A DNA stretch of 64,000 nt from Haberlea rhodopensis (taxonomy: Eukaryota; Streptophyta; Magnoliopsida; Lamiales; Gesneriaceae). The stretch covers positions 372,001-436,000 of the forward strand of contig CAJQUN010000397.1 in assembly GCA_907163345.1 (NCBI GenBank), written 5' to 3'. Positions 47,346 through 59,285 of this stretch are shown here, piece after piece. The notes beneath the pieces are model-generated. The model saw nothing but the letters and a program-made list of their open reading frames with translations. It searched no databases and had not been told where the DNA came from. A program made the position numbers and the translations under genes. Each line of letters begins with the position of its first letter. The first letter of the stretch is position 1.

Positions 47346-47888
47346 TAGGGTTGTCTAATGGGTCGAGTCAATCTAGATCCGGCTCAAAATCGGACTAGTT
47401 AGCTCGGTTCGAAATCGAAACCGGGCTAACCAGTTCCGAACCTGTAAGATACCGATCTGGATCGTTCTACTGTTCAGGAACCGGTATCTTACCAGTTTCG
47501 GACTAAACGGATCCGGTTCCGGTTCCGGGCTGAACCAGAACTGGATCCGTTATTTTTTAAAAATTAATTTTTTCTAAAAAATTTAGATAAATATATTTGA
47601 TGTTAGTTTACGAACACAAATGTCTATTAGCTCAATTGGTAAAGGTCTATTAGCTCAATTGGTTAGAGTTGTAAAGTAGAAGACGATATTTGAATCCTCA
47701 AAGCTATAATTTCCCTTGACTTTTTTGAAGGAAAAAAAATAATTCAAAAAAATCGGTTCCGGGTTGGAACCGGTCCAACCCAGAACCGGTAGCCCCAGAA
47801 CCTGATCCGATCCGATTCCAAAATTAGCGGATCCAAATTGATCGGTTTCGGACCAGATCAGGTCACATTGACCCGTTAAGCAGCGCTA
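47346..47888. mobile_element. hAT-type MITE
   Basis: 543 bp with a perfect 8-bp target duplication CCCATACC (47338-47345 and 47889-47896). Ends are TAGGGTTGTCTAATGGGTCGAG and, as reverse complement, TAGCGCTGCTTAACGGGTC. The interior is rich in CCGGTT/GGATCCG words and includes the same GATACCGATC...ACCGGTATCTTACC core as 14083-14459. A tRNA-like segment lies inside. Confidence 0.93.
47645..47705 (+). repeat. tRNA-like segment inside the hAT MITE
   Basis: A box TAGCTCAATTGG at 47651-47662 (an extra partial copy at 47625-47640) and a degenerate B box ATATTTGAATCC at 47686-47697. The boxes fit a tRNA or SINE head, but the arms do not pair well. Not a working tRNA gene. Confidence 0.5.
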
Positions 47889-47896
47889 CCCATACC

Positions 47897-48209
47897 TTAT
47901 TAAAGCCCTCCGGTTGCACATTGCTGTTATAGGACGATAATAGAATTGAATTCTATCCTCAGAGTAAAACATATCCTAATCAATTTATTTTCCTACCCCA
48001 ATTCGTCAGTTCTCAGATATGCAATAGATTTTATTTTTATTTAAAATTTAATATGTACAATATATATTTTATATTATTTATAATAATTTAATTTTACCAA
48101 TATTTATGTTCTCTTTAAAATACTATGATTGTAGTCTTTTATCTTTGATCCGATAATTTACTACTTTTTAATTATTTCAAAGAAATAATATATAAAAATA
48201 TTACATTCT
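47897..48209. other. AT-rich intergenic DNA, nothing recognised
   Basis: No coding frame or repeat structure seen. Confidence 0.5.
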
Positions 48210-48217
48210 CATGTTTT

Positions 48218-48621
48218 TAGGGATGAACATTCGATCAAAATCGAACCGAAGTTGTAAAAACAGAAAGGATTGAATTTGTTTTTCGACTGACCGAACCGAC
48301 CGATTTTTACTAATAAAATCGAATAAGCCGAACCGATGAAACATTGGTTATTGACTTATTTCAGTCGGTTATCGAGTTAACCGGTATTTTTTAAAAACAA
48401 TTAAAACAATTTTAAAAATTAAAAACTGTTTTAATTTTTTTTAAAAAATAAAACATATAAAAATATCGGTTAACCGATATTTTAGAAATGAAAATAAAAA
48501 TCGAACCGACTAAACCGATATTTTTAAACAATAAAAACCAAACTTTCGAAATAAACGAACCGAATTTCCGAATTAATATAGTTCGATCGGTTAGTTCAGT
48601 TAAACCAATTGCTCCCACCAC
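48218..48621. mobile_element. hAT-type MITE, right edge disrupted by the next element
   Basis: Begins TAGGGATGAACATTCGATC with internal CGAACCGA/TCGGTTA words, typical of a widespread hAT MITE type. Its right end (AATTGCTCCCACCAC) is the diverged counterpart. If the 2.6-kb element 48623-51263 is removed, the sequence after it reads CATATTTT, against CATGTTTT at 48210-48217 on the left, 7 of 8 matching. So the larger element seems to have landed within the last bases of this one. Confidence 0.65.
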
Positions 48622-48859
48622 CTAGGCATGACCACGGTTTAATAAAAACCGTGGCCCGGCCCGGACCCGTAACCGGGTCAACGGGCCGGTTAACCGTTGA
48701 CCCGGTTCACGGGTCCGAACCGTAACCGGCCCGTTACTGTACGGGCCGGTTACGGTTCACGATTGCGGAAACCGTGGAACCGCCGGTTCGAACCGGCGGT
48801 TCCACGGTTTTTATATATATTTTTAAATTTTTTTTTTATTTTAAAATTAAAGTTTGTGT

Positions 48860-48925
48860 TACCGAAGACTCGAACTCTTGACCTCCAATATGTATATGCA
48901 GCTTCTTACCACTAAGCTATCATCA
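48860..48925 (-). repeat. tRNA-like segment inside the 2.6-kb hAT element
   Basis: Minus strand: A box TAGCTTAGTGGTAAGA (48919-48904) and B box AGTTCGAGTC (48877-48868), at near-tRNA spacing and order. The acceptor stem does not close, so it is a tRNA fossil or SINE head, not a tRNA gene. Confidence 0.55.
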
Positions 48926-49609
48926 TGTTTGTTTTAATTTAGATAATATAATTATATATACTAACAGACAATATATATTATATATGTAATTTAATGATAA
49001 ATATTTTATATTGACAAATGTAAATAAAATTTATCTAGAAAAATATGTTATGCCCTTAAATAAATATCGTAAAATAGAAATAAAATATAGCAAAGTAAAT
49101 ATAACAAAAAATGTTGGATAAATTCATAAGAACTAAAAAAATAGTTGTTGCAAAATAAAATATTATAATAATGAAGTAAATTATTATAAACATATATAAT
49201 ATATACATTTTAATTATTGTACAAGCACTTTATTTGATTTACATTATATACAATAATCAAATAAGTATATCTTAATTTTTCACGATATGACTTACTATAG
49301 AAACTCGATAATGTGATTTTTGATTAATTAATAAAATCTTTTACTAATTTGCTTATAATGATTTGTGAACAACAAATTGAATTGATAATTCACTAACTTT
49401 ATATTATATAAATTAATAACATCTAATTGATAATCAAAAATATCATTACTGACTATTTTTAACATAATAAGAACTTTTGTGTTGTTTTCTTATATATGAA
49501 TAACAAATAATTCAATGTTATATTCGTCGATTCATTTTCTTATATTAAAAATTGTAGTGTTCTTTGTTTATTTTTCGCATACACCAAGTTCTACCGAACG
49601 TGAGAAATA

Positions 49610-50760
49610 ACGACTCACATCAAATACCAACTTTGTATAGATTTCATACCAATTTCATATGTAACTATTACCATAATTGTAAATATTTCATACCAATATA
49701 ATGTGTAACTAGTACCAAAATGGTAAAGATTTCATATTAATTTCATATGTAATTAGTACCATAAATGTTTCATACTAATATCACGTGTAATTAGTACCAT
49801 AATTGTAAATGTTTCATACTAATATAATTTGTAATTAGTACCAAAGTTGTATAGATTTCTTACCAATTTCATATGTAATTAGTACCATAATTGTAAATGT
49901 TTCATACTAATATCATGTGTAATTAGTACCAAATTGTAAAGGTTTCATACCAAGTTCATATGGAATAAGTACCAAAGTTGTATATGTTTCATACCAATTT
50001 CATATGTAATTAGTACAATCATTGTAAATATTTCAATACCAATTTCATTTGTAATTAGACCAAAGTTGTATATGTTTCATATCAACTTCATATGTAATTA
50101 GTACCATAATTGTAAATCTTTCATATACACTAACTTTATATTATATAAATTAATAACTTCAAACTTAATATATTTATGATTAATCAATAACATCATCATA
50201 AAAATAACTTTATTGACATTTGTTTTTTTTTTTTGTAAATTGATAGTGACATATTATATAAATTAATAACTTCTAACTTAATAAATTTATATTCGTCAAT
50301 TTCATATGTAATTAGTATCATAATTGTAAATGTTTCATGTCAATATCATTTGTAATTAGTACCAAAGTTGTATACGTTTCATACCAATTTCATATGTAAT
50401 TAGTAACAAAATTGTAAATATTTCATATCAATCTCTTTTGCAATTAGTATCAAAATTGAATTGGTTTCATACCAATTTCATATGTAATTAGTACCATAAT
50501 TGTAAATATTTCATACCAATATCATTTGTAATTATACCAAAGTTGTATATTTTCATACCAATTAAATATGTAATTAGTATCATAATTGTAAATGTTTCAT
50601 ACCAAACTCTTTTATAATTAGTACCAAATTTGTATAGGTTTCATACGAATTTCATATGTAATTAGTATCATAATTGTAAATGTTGCATGCCAATATCATT
50701 TGTAATTAGTATCAAAATTATATATGTTTCACATCAATTTCATATGTAATTAGCATCGTT
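49610..50760. repeat. AT-rich tandem array, 44-45-bp units, in the hAT core
   Basis: About 25 units of the type TTTCATATGTAATTAGTACC-ATAATTGTAAATG alternating with ATCATTTGTAATTAGTACCA-AAGTTGTATAG, so that pairs form a period near 90 bp. Interrupted once near 50120-50290 by unrelated AT-rich DNA. Confidence 0.88.
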
Positions 50761-51329
50761 AGATACTCAGATTCAATCAATTAAAATGACATTATCTTAT
50801 TTGTGATCACATCGAGTTTGAGTTTGACGAAACAATACGTTTTGTAAGATTAATGACATGCGACTTATAAAATTTCCACTAGATATACCCACACGTTCGA
50901 ACTCAACATATAAATTGATAAATGATTCATATGAATATAGAGAGTTAATGACAACTTATAAAGTTCAAACTCTCCCCTCCACCTTACATTTCCTTTGTTA
51001 TTTTTTATGATTCTTTTAGAGTAATTTTTAATTTTTTTAAATAATTTTTTAATTTTAATTGTTTAAATTAAAAAAATATAAGGGTCGAACCGTAACCGTA
51101 ACCGGTGGTTAACCGTAACCGTAACCGTAACCGTAACCGGCGGTTCACGAACCGTAACCGGAACCGTCTATGAAGGTTAAGGTTAAGGGTCGAGCTCTTT
51201 TGAACCGTCGAACCGGCGGTTCCGAACCGTCAACCGGCGGTTCACGAACCGTGGTCATGTCTACCACCACCATATTTTTGCCATGGGCCGATTCAAGCAT
51301 TCAGTGTTTATAAATACTTGAGTTTTACC

Positions 51330-52024
51330 TGTTGGGTTTCCGTACCCCGGCGCCAGATCCAAACGCAGCGGAAATAAAACAATAAACAGATCTGACCCGT
51401 GGACGGAAGATCGCGCCTGATTCATATAATAACATGCAAATATCAAATATTAATGCACGAAAAGAGATTACCGATAACAGCGAAATCAATCTGATGTCGG
51501 TGGTCCTCGAGTCCAATCAACCTGACCAGATCTACAAGCCAACACCAGTGCTAGTTTGGTGTTAGCGTTTCTATGAGAGTGAATCGAATTGGAATGGAAT
51601 GAATTTTAACCCTAGACAAGGTTATATTTATAGTGGTTAGCTAATTGGGCTAGGGTACATAAAGCCCATCCAGATCCAAACGCAGCGGAAATAAAACAAT
51701 AAACAGATCTGACCCGTGGACGGAAGATCGCGCCTGATTCATATAATAACATGCAAATATCAAATATTAATGCACGAAAAGAGATTACCGATAACAGCGA
51801 AATCAATCTGATGTCGGTGGTCCTCGAGTCCAATCAACCTGACCAGATCTACAAGCCAACACCAGTGCTAGTTTGGTGTTAGCGTTTCTATGAGAGTGAA
51901 TCGAATTGGAATGGAATGAATTTTAACCCTAGACAAGGTTATATTTATAGTGGTTAGCTAATTGGGCTAGGGTACATAAAGCCCATCGGGCCAACATTTG
52001 GCTTGCTGGGCATTTATGCTAACA
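51330..52024 (-). repeat. 3' LTR with 317-bp internal tandem duplication
   Basis: 695 bp against 378 bp for the partner. The segment 51354-51670 is repeated at 51671-51987; the junction GCCCATC|CAGATCC is sharp. By eye both copies and the other LTR are identical over the shared length. On the minus strand a CTATAAATATAACC box could be the promoter TATA. Confidence 0.95.
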
Positions 52025-55000
52025 ATCTCCCACTTGCCCAAAAGCCAACACAAAACTACAAACTCATAATCCAAGTAACTCAATCTAATTGAACAACTTG
52101 ATGTACTGCCAATGTACATAATTATGAGACATAAATATATCAAATGATTTAATTTTAGAACTTTCTATAAATGAAACAATTTCAAATATAGAACTCCACT
52201 AAATTGAGGAGCTTTCAGAAATTAAATTCATCTCTTCTAAATCACTCAATTTGAGCACTTAACATTTAAGTCTCAATTCTCATCAATAGATCGGCGGCCG
52301 GTTGATTGTGACCCAGCGAGGCTCAAGTGTATCATAGCAGTAGGATCACAACTTTTGTGATTTTAGAAGTCAAACAACTTCTTTGGGCTTACCCTGAATG
52401 CCCCATTGTCAATTAAACTCCTTTAATAGACAATTACCGAAATATAATTCCAGTATGAACCTACCGATCGTGGGTAGCGTCTAGCATCTGCGCTTCACGA
52501 AAACCTAGATACAAATGACTAGCAACGTACGAGAACCTGTCAGCCATAGTTAGCGTGCAGTACATTCCTTTCACTCAATATGTCCCGATTGAATCTAGGG
52601 CATTGGTCGGTCGAGGCCCCTTATGATTTCAATAACTATGTATTTGTTTCACGTTATATGATTCATTGTGTGCGTATATGAAAAACTCATTTTTCACAAG
52701 CACTACCCACTCTGGCCAGAGATTCCTCGAATCATATATAGAAAAACACATAGGACATCCTGGTTCATCAAGACCAGTGGTGAATCCCCAACGACAATCA
52801 TAGGCCTCTGACAGCATCACTGAATACCCAAAATAATGACTTTATGACCCACATGTGATCAGTCATTAAATCAAAGTACACAGCTATCTATCAAGACCTC
52901 AATGACGCCTCGGGTCAAGAGGAGTAATGGTGCACAACTATGACTAGAAATTCTATACTCGACAAATGGTAACCACTTATAGAATTCCGAGTAGGGTCGT
53001 TCAGTGAACTCATTCCTAATGAGCACCTATTCATGTGTGCTGACTTCTCCAAGCCAACGCCGATGAAACGCGGCGCACTACACTAGACACATCATGAATA
53101 CCAGTCTCTAACGAGCATATATCGATATCCCATTCTCGAATGCTCATCGACCAGGAACATTTAGAAATCGCAGTCGAGAATGTATTTCATGGTCACCATC
53201 ATATGCGTAACCACATTCTATGGACTATAGCAATCTCAAGGACTTCATCAATGCATCAAGATGCATGGGTAAACAGATGAAGAAGTGCCATATATATTAA
53301 TATTCAAACAAAGATTTGTCATAATAAGATTACAGATACAATCAATCAACTATTGATTTACTTAATCATGTATGACAACAATATCTTTCACTTTCCCAAA
53401 GCCAACTACTCATGTGTCTTAAGACCATCTTCCCAAGATGTCTAACAGACACCAATCATTGTAAATGCTTTGTCAGTGGATTCACTATATTTTTCTGTTG
53501 AAGCGATTCTCTCGATAATAATGTCGCGTCTACCATCTGTCTCATTAGATAGTATTTTCTCAATATATGTTTGGATCCTGATGAGATCTTGGCTATTCAT
53601 AATAGCTCAAATGTTGTCACAGTACACAGAGACTGTGTCAACTGCACTAGAAATTACACCCAACTCTTGGATGAAATTTCTTATCCAAACTGCCTCTTTG
53701 CTGCATCGTATGCTGCAATGTATTCAGCTTCAGTGGTGGAATCCAATGTGGTGTCTTGCTTGGAACGTTTCCAAGAGACATCACCATCATTGAGCTTAAA
53801 TACAAATCCGAACATCGATATGGTATCATCTACATCCAATTTAAAAAACCAGCATCAGCTTAGCCTTCAACTTTTATTTCTCGACTTACAGATCCAAAAA
53901 CCATGAACATATCATAAGTTCTTCATAAGAACTTGAGGATTATTTTCACAATTTTCCAGTGACCTTCACCGGGATCTGTCTGATGTCTGCCCATTACTCT
54001 AAGAACATACATCAGGCCAAGTACATACCATAGCATACAATATGCTATTAAAAGTAGAAATATAAGGTACCAATGTCATCTTTAATGTGAATACTATGAC
54101 ATTATATGAAGTAACTCATTTTTCGACTATTCTATGCTAAACCCTTTTAGCACAGTGTTTATGTACGTAGATTGAGAGATCTCGAGCATCATTTAGATCT
54201 ATCCCTATAGATCCTTATGCTAAGCACGTATGACGCTTCTCCCAATCTTACATGGAGAAATTAGTAGATAATCATGCTTTAATTGATTAATCCAATACCA
54301 TTCACAATGAGCATGATATAATCGACTTAAAGCATCACAAATGTAACCGTGCTCCCACTAACCTTTTTGCACACACATGCCACTTCCGTATTTATAACAA
54401 AACCAAACAATTTGATGATGTTGTCAAAATGGAAGTTTAAACTTTGGGATGTCTTCTTAGGCCTATAAATGGACCTATGGAGTTTGCAAACATTTTGGTA
54501 ACGCCCATAAGTTTTGAACACCTTTGGCTGCTACATTTCTACCTCAATGTCACCATTGAGAAATGTTGTATTCACATCCAACTATCATATCTCATATTCA
54601 TAATATGCAGATATAACTAATAAAAATCCAAATAGACTATAGCATCACAACTGATTAAAATTTTCTCACAGACAACTCTTTGCCTATGAGAATAATCTCT
54701 TTACATCAGTTAAGCTTTGAAGGTCGCAACCTTCCCATCCACTCCAAGCTTTCACTTGTAAATCTATGCAGCCAATGGGAACAATTCCCAAAGAGGATCT
54801 ACTAAGGCCCATACCTTATTGGAGTACATGGAGTCTATTTCAAATTTTACGGCATCTCGCCAATATCCCAAAACGATGTTCAACATCGTCTCCTTGAAAG
54901 TTCTAGGATCACATCCATGGTCAAAATCATTTTGACTACTTTCTAGGAGTAAATTCAATTTATCAGGAGTTCTTGAAACATTTTCAAATCTCCTTCGTGC

Positions 55001-58000
55001 GTGTAAATCAAAGGTTATGATTGACTCAATTAATTTCACCGTTTTCACTTTTCTAGTGGTTTGTGGTTCTTGAACCCTTTCAAGTTATATTATTGTCATC
55101 CTTTCTAATAGAACATTTTCTCTAGAAAGATTGCACTTGCGAAACAAACTCTTTGCCTGCAATTGATAATATAAATTTCCACAACATAACATAAGATGGA
55201 TCAACTATCCAACTCATCTTACACTGGCTGCTTCACATAAGCAGAACAATCTCAAAATAAAAATTTGGATTATTTTTCAGTCCATATCGTATATGGAGTT
55301 TTGGTCACTGCATTGGCATGAATTATATTCAACAAATATGTAACTTTAGAGAGTTGCTCAGAGAGAATCACATTCTCTTTAAGATAACTCAACATCATCT
55401 TGCACTAACATTTAGTGCTCCACATACGTCCATATGAATCAAATTCAATGGACATTCAGCACATGCTAAATTTATGTTGGATTTAAGTTATCATTCTTTT
55501 TATATTCTTTGAATATAATCATACTAATCATTCATAAGTTCACTAGATTCAATAAAACATGCATTCTTAAAAATACTGCAAATCACATTCGCATATTTAA
55601 AAGAATATCATTCTCTATCAAAATAGGAACAATGTTCATGATTAAATCTAGAACAAATAAATAATTGCTTAAACCAGTTCCTAACCAGTTCAAGATTTTA
55701 TATTAAATAAATGTTTCAAACAGCATTTGCAACAACTCTTGCTACAATGCTTAGCCTCAGGCAGGTTTCACCTTCCTAGGGCTCTCTACTTCTTCACATC
55801 ACATGCAACTCTTTGCAAAAATGCGAGCACAACTGGCATCATAAACCAAAGAAGTAGAACCAATAGAAACATTTAATTTTAATATATAACATATCCTTTC
55901 TAGAACGCTTCTAGTCTAGGTATTCCTTAAAATTTTGCGACAGTGACCAGCAGTGAAAACATAGATGCCTCTCCTTTCTTAGTTGCTACTATATCCTTTT
56001 TCATCTTTTGAGGTTGGGAACCATTTCCCTTCCTCTTCTTTATCCTTGAACTCTTCCTACCATTGGTAGAAGATCGACAAGAAGAACACGTTTCTCCTTT
56101 TGAATCAAGGGCTCATGAGTTTCCAACATTTTGACTATAAGATCAAATCTATAGCCAGTTAATGAGGATTTGTCACATTCAGATTTTCCAATTTCTCAAC
56201 AAGAGATATTTTTCTTACACCATGCTCATAGACCGAAGCCCCATCTCGCATGTGAAATGAAAATAGCTCTTTTGAAATCGCGAGTCTCAGTAATCGCGTC
56301 CGTTCACCAAACAACATTTGTAGGTGTTGGAAAATATCAGCAATGTGAACGAATTTCTCATATCTGTGTTGAAACTCATTGGTGACATTGATGCTATCAT
56401 ATAGCACATAGTCTAGAGATCATCGTCCCATCACTTCTCAAGTGTGGCAATCTCTTCATGAGACGAACCAGGAGACACTTCAACAGGAGGCTCCCACCAA
56501 GGGTATATAGCAATCTTTTAGAAGCAAGCACTATTTTTACATTAATAGTCAATCAGAATAATTTGGTGCGGTTACTTTGTTTATATCGAGAATTGATGCA
56601 ATCGGATTCACGGCAATCACAAAACTGAGAATAAACAGAAAATACATGCAAACCGTTTGATTATTAATTAATTCAAAAACTATGGACTTTAGTTATTGAA
56701 TGCTCCCACTAAATTTTTCGAATTCGTCACCCTCATGACAAATGAACGGAAAATCGTATTTTCTTAGTGGGCTTGGAGTCCAACTAGCTCATGATAGCCC
56801 CGAACGAGGGTCCAGCCGACCTCATGATACTAAAGGTAGCTCACAATTGCATCATATGCAACCCCCAAGATATTCGTCTCGTGATTGACATAACCCTACG
56901 GAGGCAGGCCAATTATGCCTTCTCACGTCAAACTAACCCATCCCACGGATGGTAATGTTCGCCAATAAGACCCCACGAGGGTGAGCAATCTTAAAGGTTA
57001 ACAGAACCCTATCCATAATTAAGTGGCAGTTAAACACACAGCTTTCCCATGCCAGATGCCCCCCACGAGGGTGAGACAAGACACCTGACACAAGTAGCGT
57101 CTCATGGCTTAACTGTTGATGGAAGACAGGAAGCAACAAACTCCTTTGAGCTCCCTTTACAGTTTGATATTAAAAATTTTGAATCATATTCAAAAGAGGG
57201 ATTTAATAATTTTCAAATCTCATCAAGTACTTGTTTGTTTGTTTGCCGGATTCATGCAACTATGTTTTATTCATGCAGTCATATGTACTAATAAAACATA
57301 CAAACAAACATTTATCATACATCATATGCATAATAAAAAATAAATATGGACGATTACGGCCTTTTCCTAATTGATCCACGTGAGCCATACGTGGATCACA
57401 AGTCTGTCTAAGGTGATGCAGGTATGTAATGCAATCCTATTACATTTTTGCTTCCATTATACAAGTCTTGATCTTGGTGCTCCGTCTTCAATCTTGATCT
57501 CCCACTAATTCTAAAGATTTTACATTTAAATCGTGCAAACAAGAGAATAGGGATACAAATCCGGGGTGGGATACATCAGAAAATAGAGAGAGCAGGCTCG
57601 CAGGCCCGATAACCAAAATCACAATAATAATGAAACAATAAAAAACCTAAACACTCACCTAAACACATTGGTCAAGGCCCGTAATCATCCATCATGTAAT
57701 CACAACTTATGTAATTAAACATTAAACTAAACAATTACATCATATGTAATTGTATTAATTACATCACATGTAATTAGAGAACAATAATTAATTTATTCTA
57801 TCGTTTCCCCACTAATCGCATCATTAATTGAAAATGAAATTAACAAATTAAATAAAACCATTTTATTTAATTTCTAATTAATTACTTTTCAATTAATTGG
57901 TAAAATCACTATTTTACCTTTTAATCATGATGATAATCGAAAATAAATTAACAATTAAATGAAACACTTTCATTTAATTTTCAGTTAATTAAATTTTCAA

Positions 58001-58889
58001 TTACTTGGTAAAATCACTATTTTACCCCAAATCATAATATTAGCCAAAAATAAAATTAACAAATTAAATGAAACATTTTCATTCAATTTTCAATTAATTA
58101 AATTTCAACTAATTGTAAAATCTCAATTTTACATTTAATAAATTAAAAATCACATTTTTTAATAAATTAAATATTATGATTTATTTCAAAAATAATATCC
58201 GGATAAAACATCTAAAATGACCCAAAAATTTTATGGACTCCAAACAATTTGGATCCAAAAAGTAAAAGATGCAATTTCAACCCCAAAAATTAACCTTAAT
58301 TTTCGGATTTACAAAAAAGAATTTTTTTTTTTTTTTTTTTAAATTAAAAAAAAAATTGCCCGAAAATCACTGTTCACCTTCTCCCTCACAAGAACAGCGG
58401 CGGCGGCTAGGGTTTCGAAAAACCTAGCTTGCGCCGCCGCCTGGACCTCGCCTGTCCGGAGTCGCGCACATCGAGTAGTCTACCAGCAACTCGGCGCGAA
58501 GAGTTTCCGAACCATTGCGCAAGATGAGAGAACGATTCTCCGGCCTGCAGCGTGCGTGAGATCAGAAACTCCATTCGGGCAGCGTCCCTGTGCACGCAGA
58601 CGAGGAAACCTGCATCGTTCAGGCAGCAAGCTCGTGGGCCGCACGAGATGGCAGATGGTTTCACCGCCGCCACTCGCGCTGCCGCCCTCCGCGCCGCCGC
58701 GCGCTGCCGTGAACAGTACCAGAAACACTTTCCGATGTCGACTAATTTGGGTTGGATTAAACTCTATTTATTTCAATTTTCTATATTTTTCCGGACTCCA
58801 AAATTTCGAAATCTCAAACACGATTAGAATCGATGGGAAACGATCTACTAAAATTAATCATCAAAAATATGAATCAAAGCGACAACCTG
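52025..58889 (-). pseudogene. Degenerate copia gag-pol interior
   Basis: Gag piece at 56407-56159 (LQMLFGERTRLLRLAISKELFSFHMRDGASV), typical of the copia gag core. RT piece at about 54900-54780 (YWRDAVKFEIDSMYSNKVWALVDP). RNase H piece near 53745-53700. Between and around them the sequence is full of stops and shifts; I saw no intact integrase or protease. The region 56700-57130 has repeated CCCCACGAGGGTGAG words, 57830-58135 has tandem repeats, and 58380-58730 is a GC-rich leader block with no recognised gene. Confidence 0.75.
57830..58135. repeat. Three tandem units of about 100 bp with a palindromic core
   Basis: Units at about 57830-57942, 57943-58037 and 58038-58135. Each holds AAATGAAA.C.TTTCATTTAA-type dyads, then TTAATTGGTAAAATC, then ACTATTTTACC. 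They lie in the leader of the copia-derived element, between primer site and gag. Confidence 0.7.
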
Positions 58890-58901
58890 GCTCTGATACC
58901 A
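58890..58901 (-). other. Primer binding site of the copia-derived element
   Basis: TGGTATCAGAGC on the minus strand, one base inside the 5' LTR. Confidence 0.95.
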
Positions 58902-58902
58902 C

Positions 58903-59280
58903 TGTTGGGTTTCCGTACCCCGGCGCCAGATCCAAACGCAGCGGAAATAAAACAATAAACAGATCTGACCCGTGGACGGAAGATCGCGCCTGATTCATAT
59001 AATAACATGCAAATATCAAATATTAATGCACGAAAAGAGATTACCGATAACAGCGAAATCAATCTGATGTCGGTGGTCCTCGAGTCCAATCAACCTGACC
59101 AGATCTACAAGCCAACACCAGTGCTAGTTTGGTGTTAGCGTTTCTATGAGAGTGAATCGAATTGGAATGGAATGAATTTTAACCCTAGACAAGGTTATAT
59201 TTATAGTGGTTAGCTAATTGGGCTAGGGTACATAAAGCCCATCGGGCCAACATTTGGCTTGCTGGGCATTTATGCTAACA
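58903..59280 (-). repeat. 5' LTR of the copia-derived element
   Basis: 378 bp, TGTTGGGTTTCCG...GCTAACA, next to the TTACC duplication. No difference from the 3' LTR found by eye. Confidence 0.96.
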
Positions 59281-59285
59281 TTACC

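Larger units (their letters stand above)
48623..51263. mobile_element. Non-autonomous hAT element, 2.6 kb, with satellite-like core
   Basis: 2641 bp with a perfect 8-bp target duplication CCACCACC (48615-48622 and 51264-51271). Terminal inverted repeats are TAGGCATGACCACGGTT on the left and TAGACATGACCACGGTT (reverse complement) on the right. Subterminal blocks (48640-48810 and 51085-51250) are packed with AACCGG, CCGTAACCG and GGCGGTTC words, the likely transposase-binding arrays. The core is AT-rich and has no transposase frame. It holds a tRNA-like segment and a long tandem array. Confidence 0.93.
51330..59280 (-). mobile_element. Copia-derived LTR retrotransposon, apparently identical LTRs but decayed interior
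   Basis: A 7951-bp element in minus orientation with target duplication TTACC (51325-51329 and 59281-59285). The 5' LTR is 58903-59280; the 3' LTR is 51330-52024, enlarged by an internal tandem duplication. Primer site TGGTATCAGAGC at 58901-58890 (minus); polypurine tract AAGTGGGAGAT beside 52025. Recognisable but broken protein pieces in copia order on the minus strand: gag at 56407-56159; RT start at 54900-54780; RT/RNase H linker (LSQSTYIDTVLK) near 54180-54140; RNase H (DSTTEAEYIAA) at about 53745-53700. No frame exceeds about 110 codons. It ends 663 bp before the ARF start codon. Confidence 0.94.

Noticed and set aside
53470..53906. Plus-strand frames of 107 and 111 codons
   Set aside because: Antisense of the decayed copia RNase H region (minus strand reads DSTTEAEYIAA).
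58407..58993. GC-rich frames of 82-145 codons, considered as a captured host exon
   Set aside because: They overlap on both strands in the leader of the copia-derived element and show no recognisable family; one runs into the LTR.
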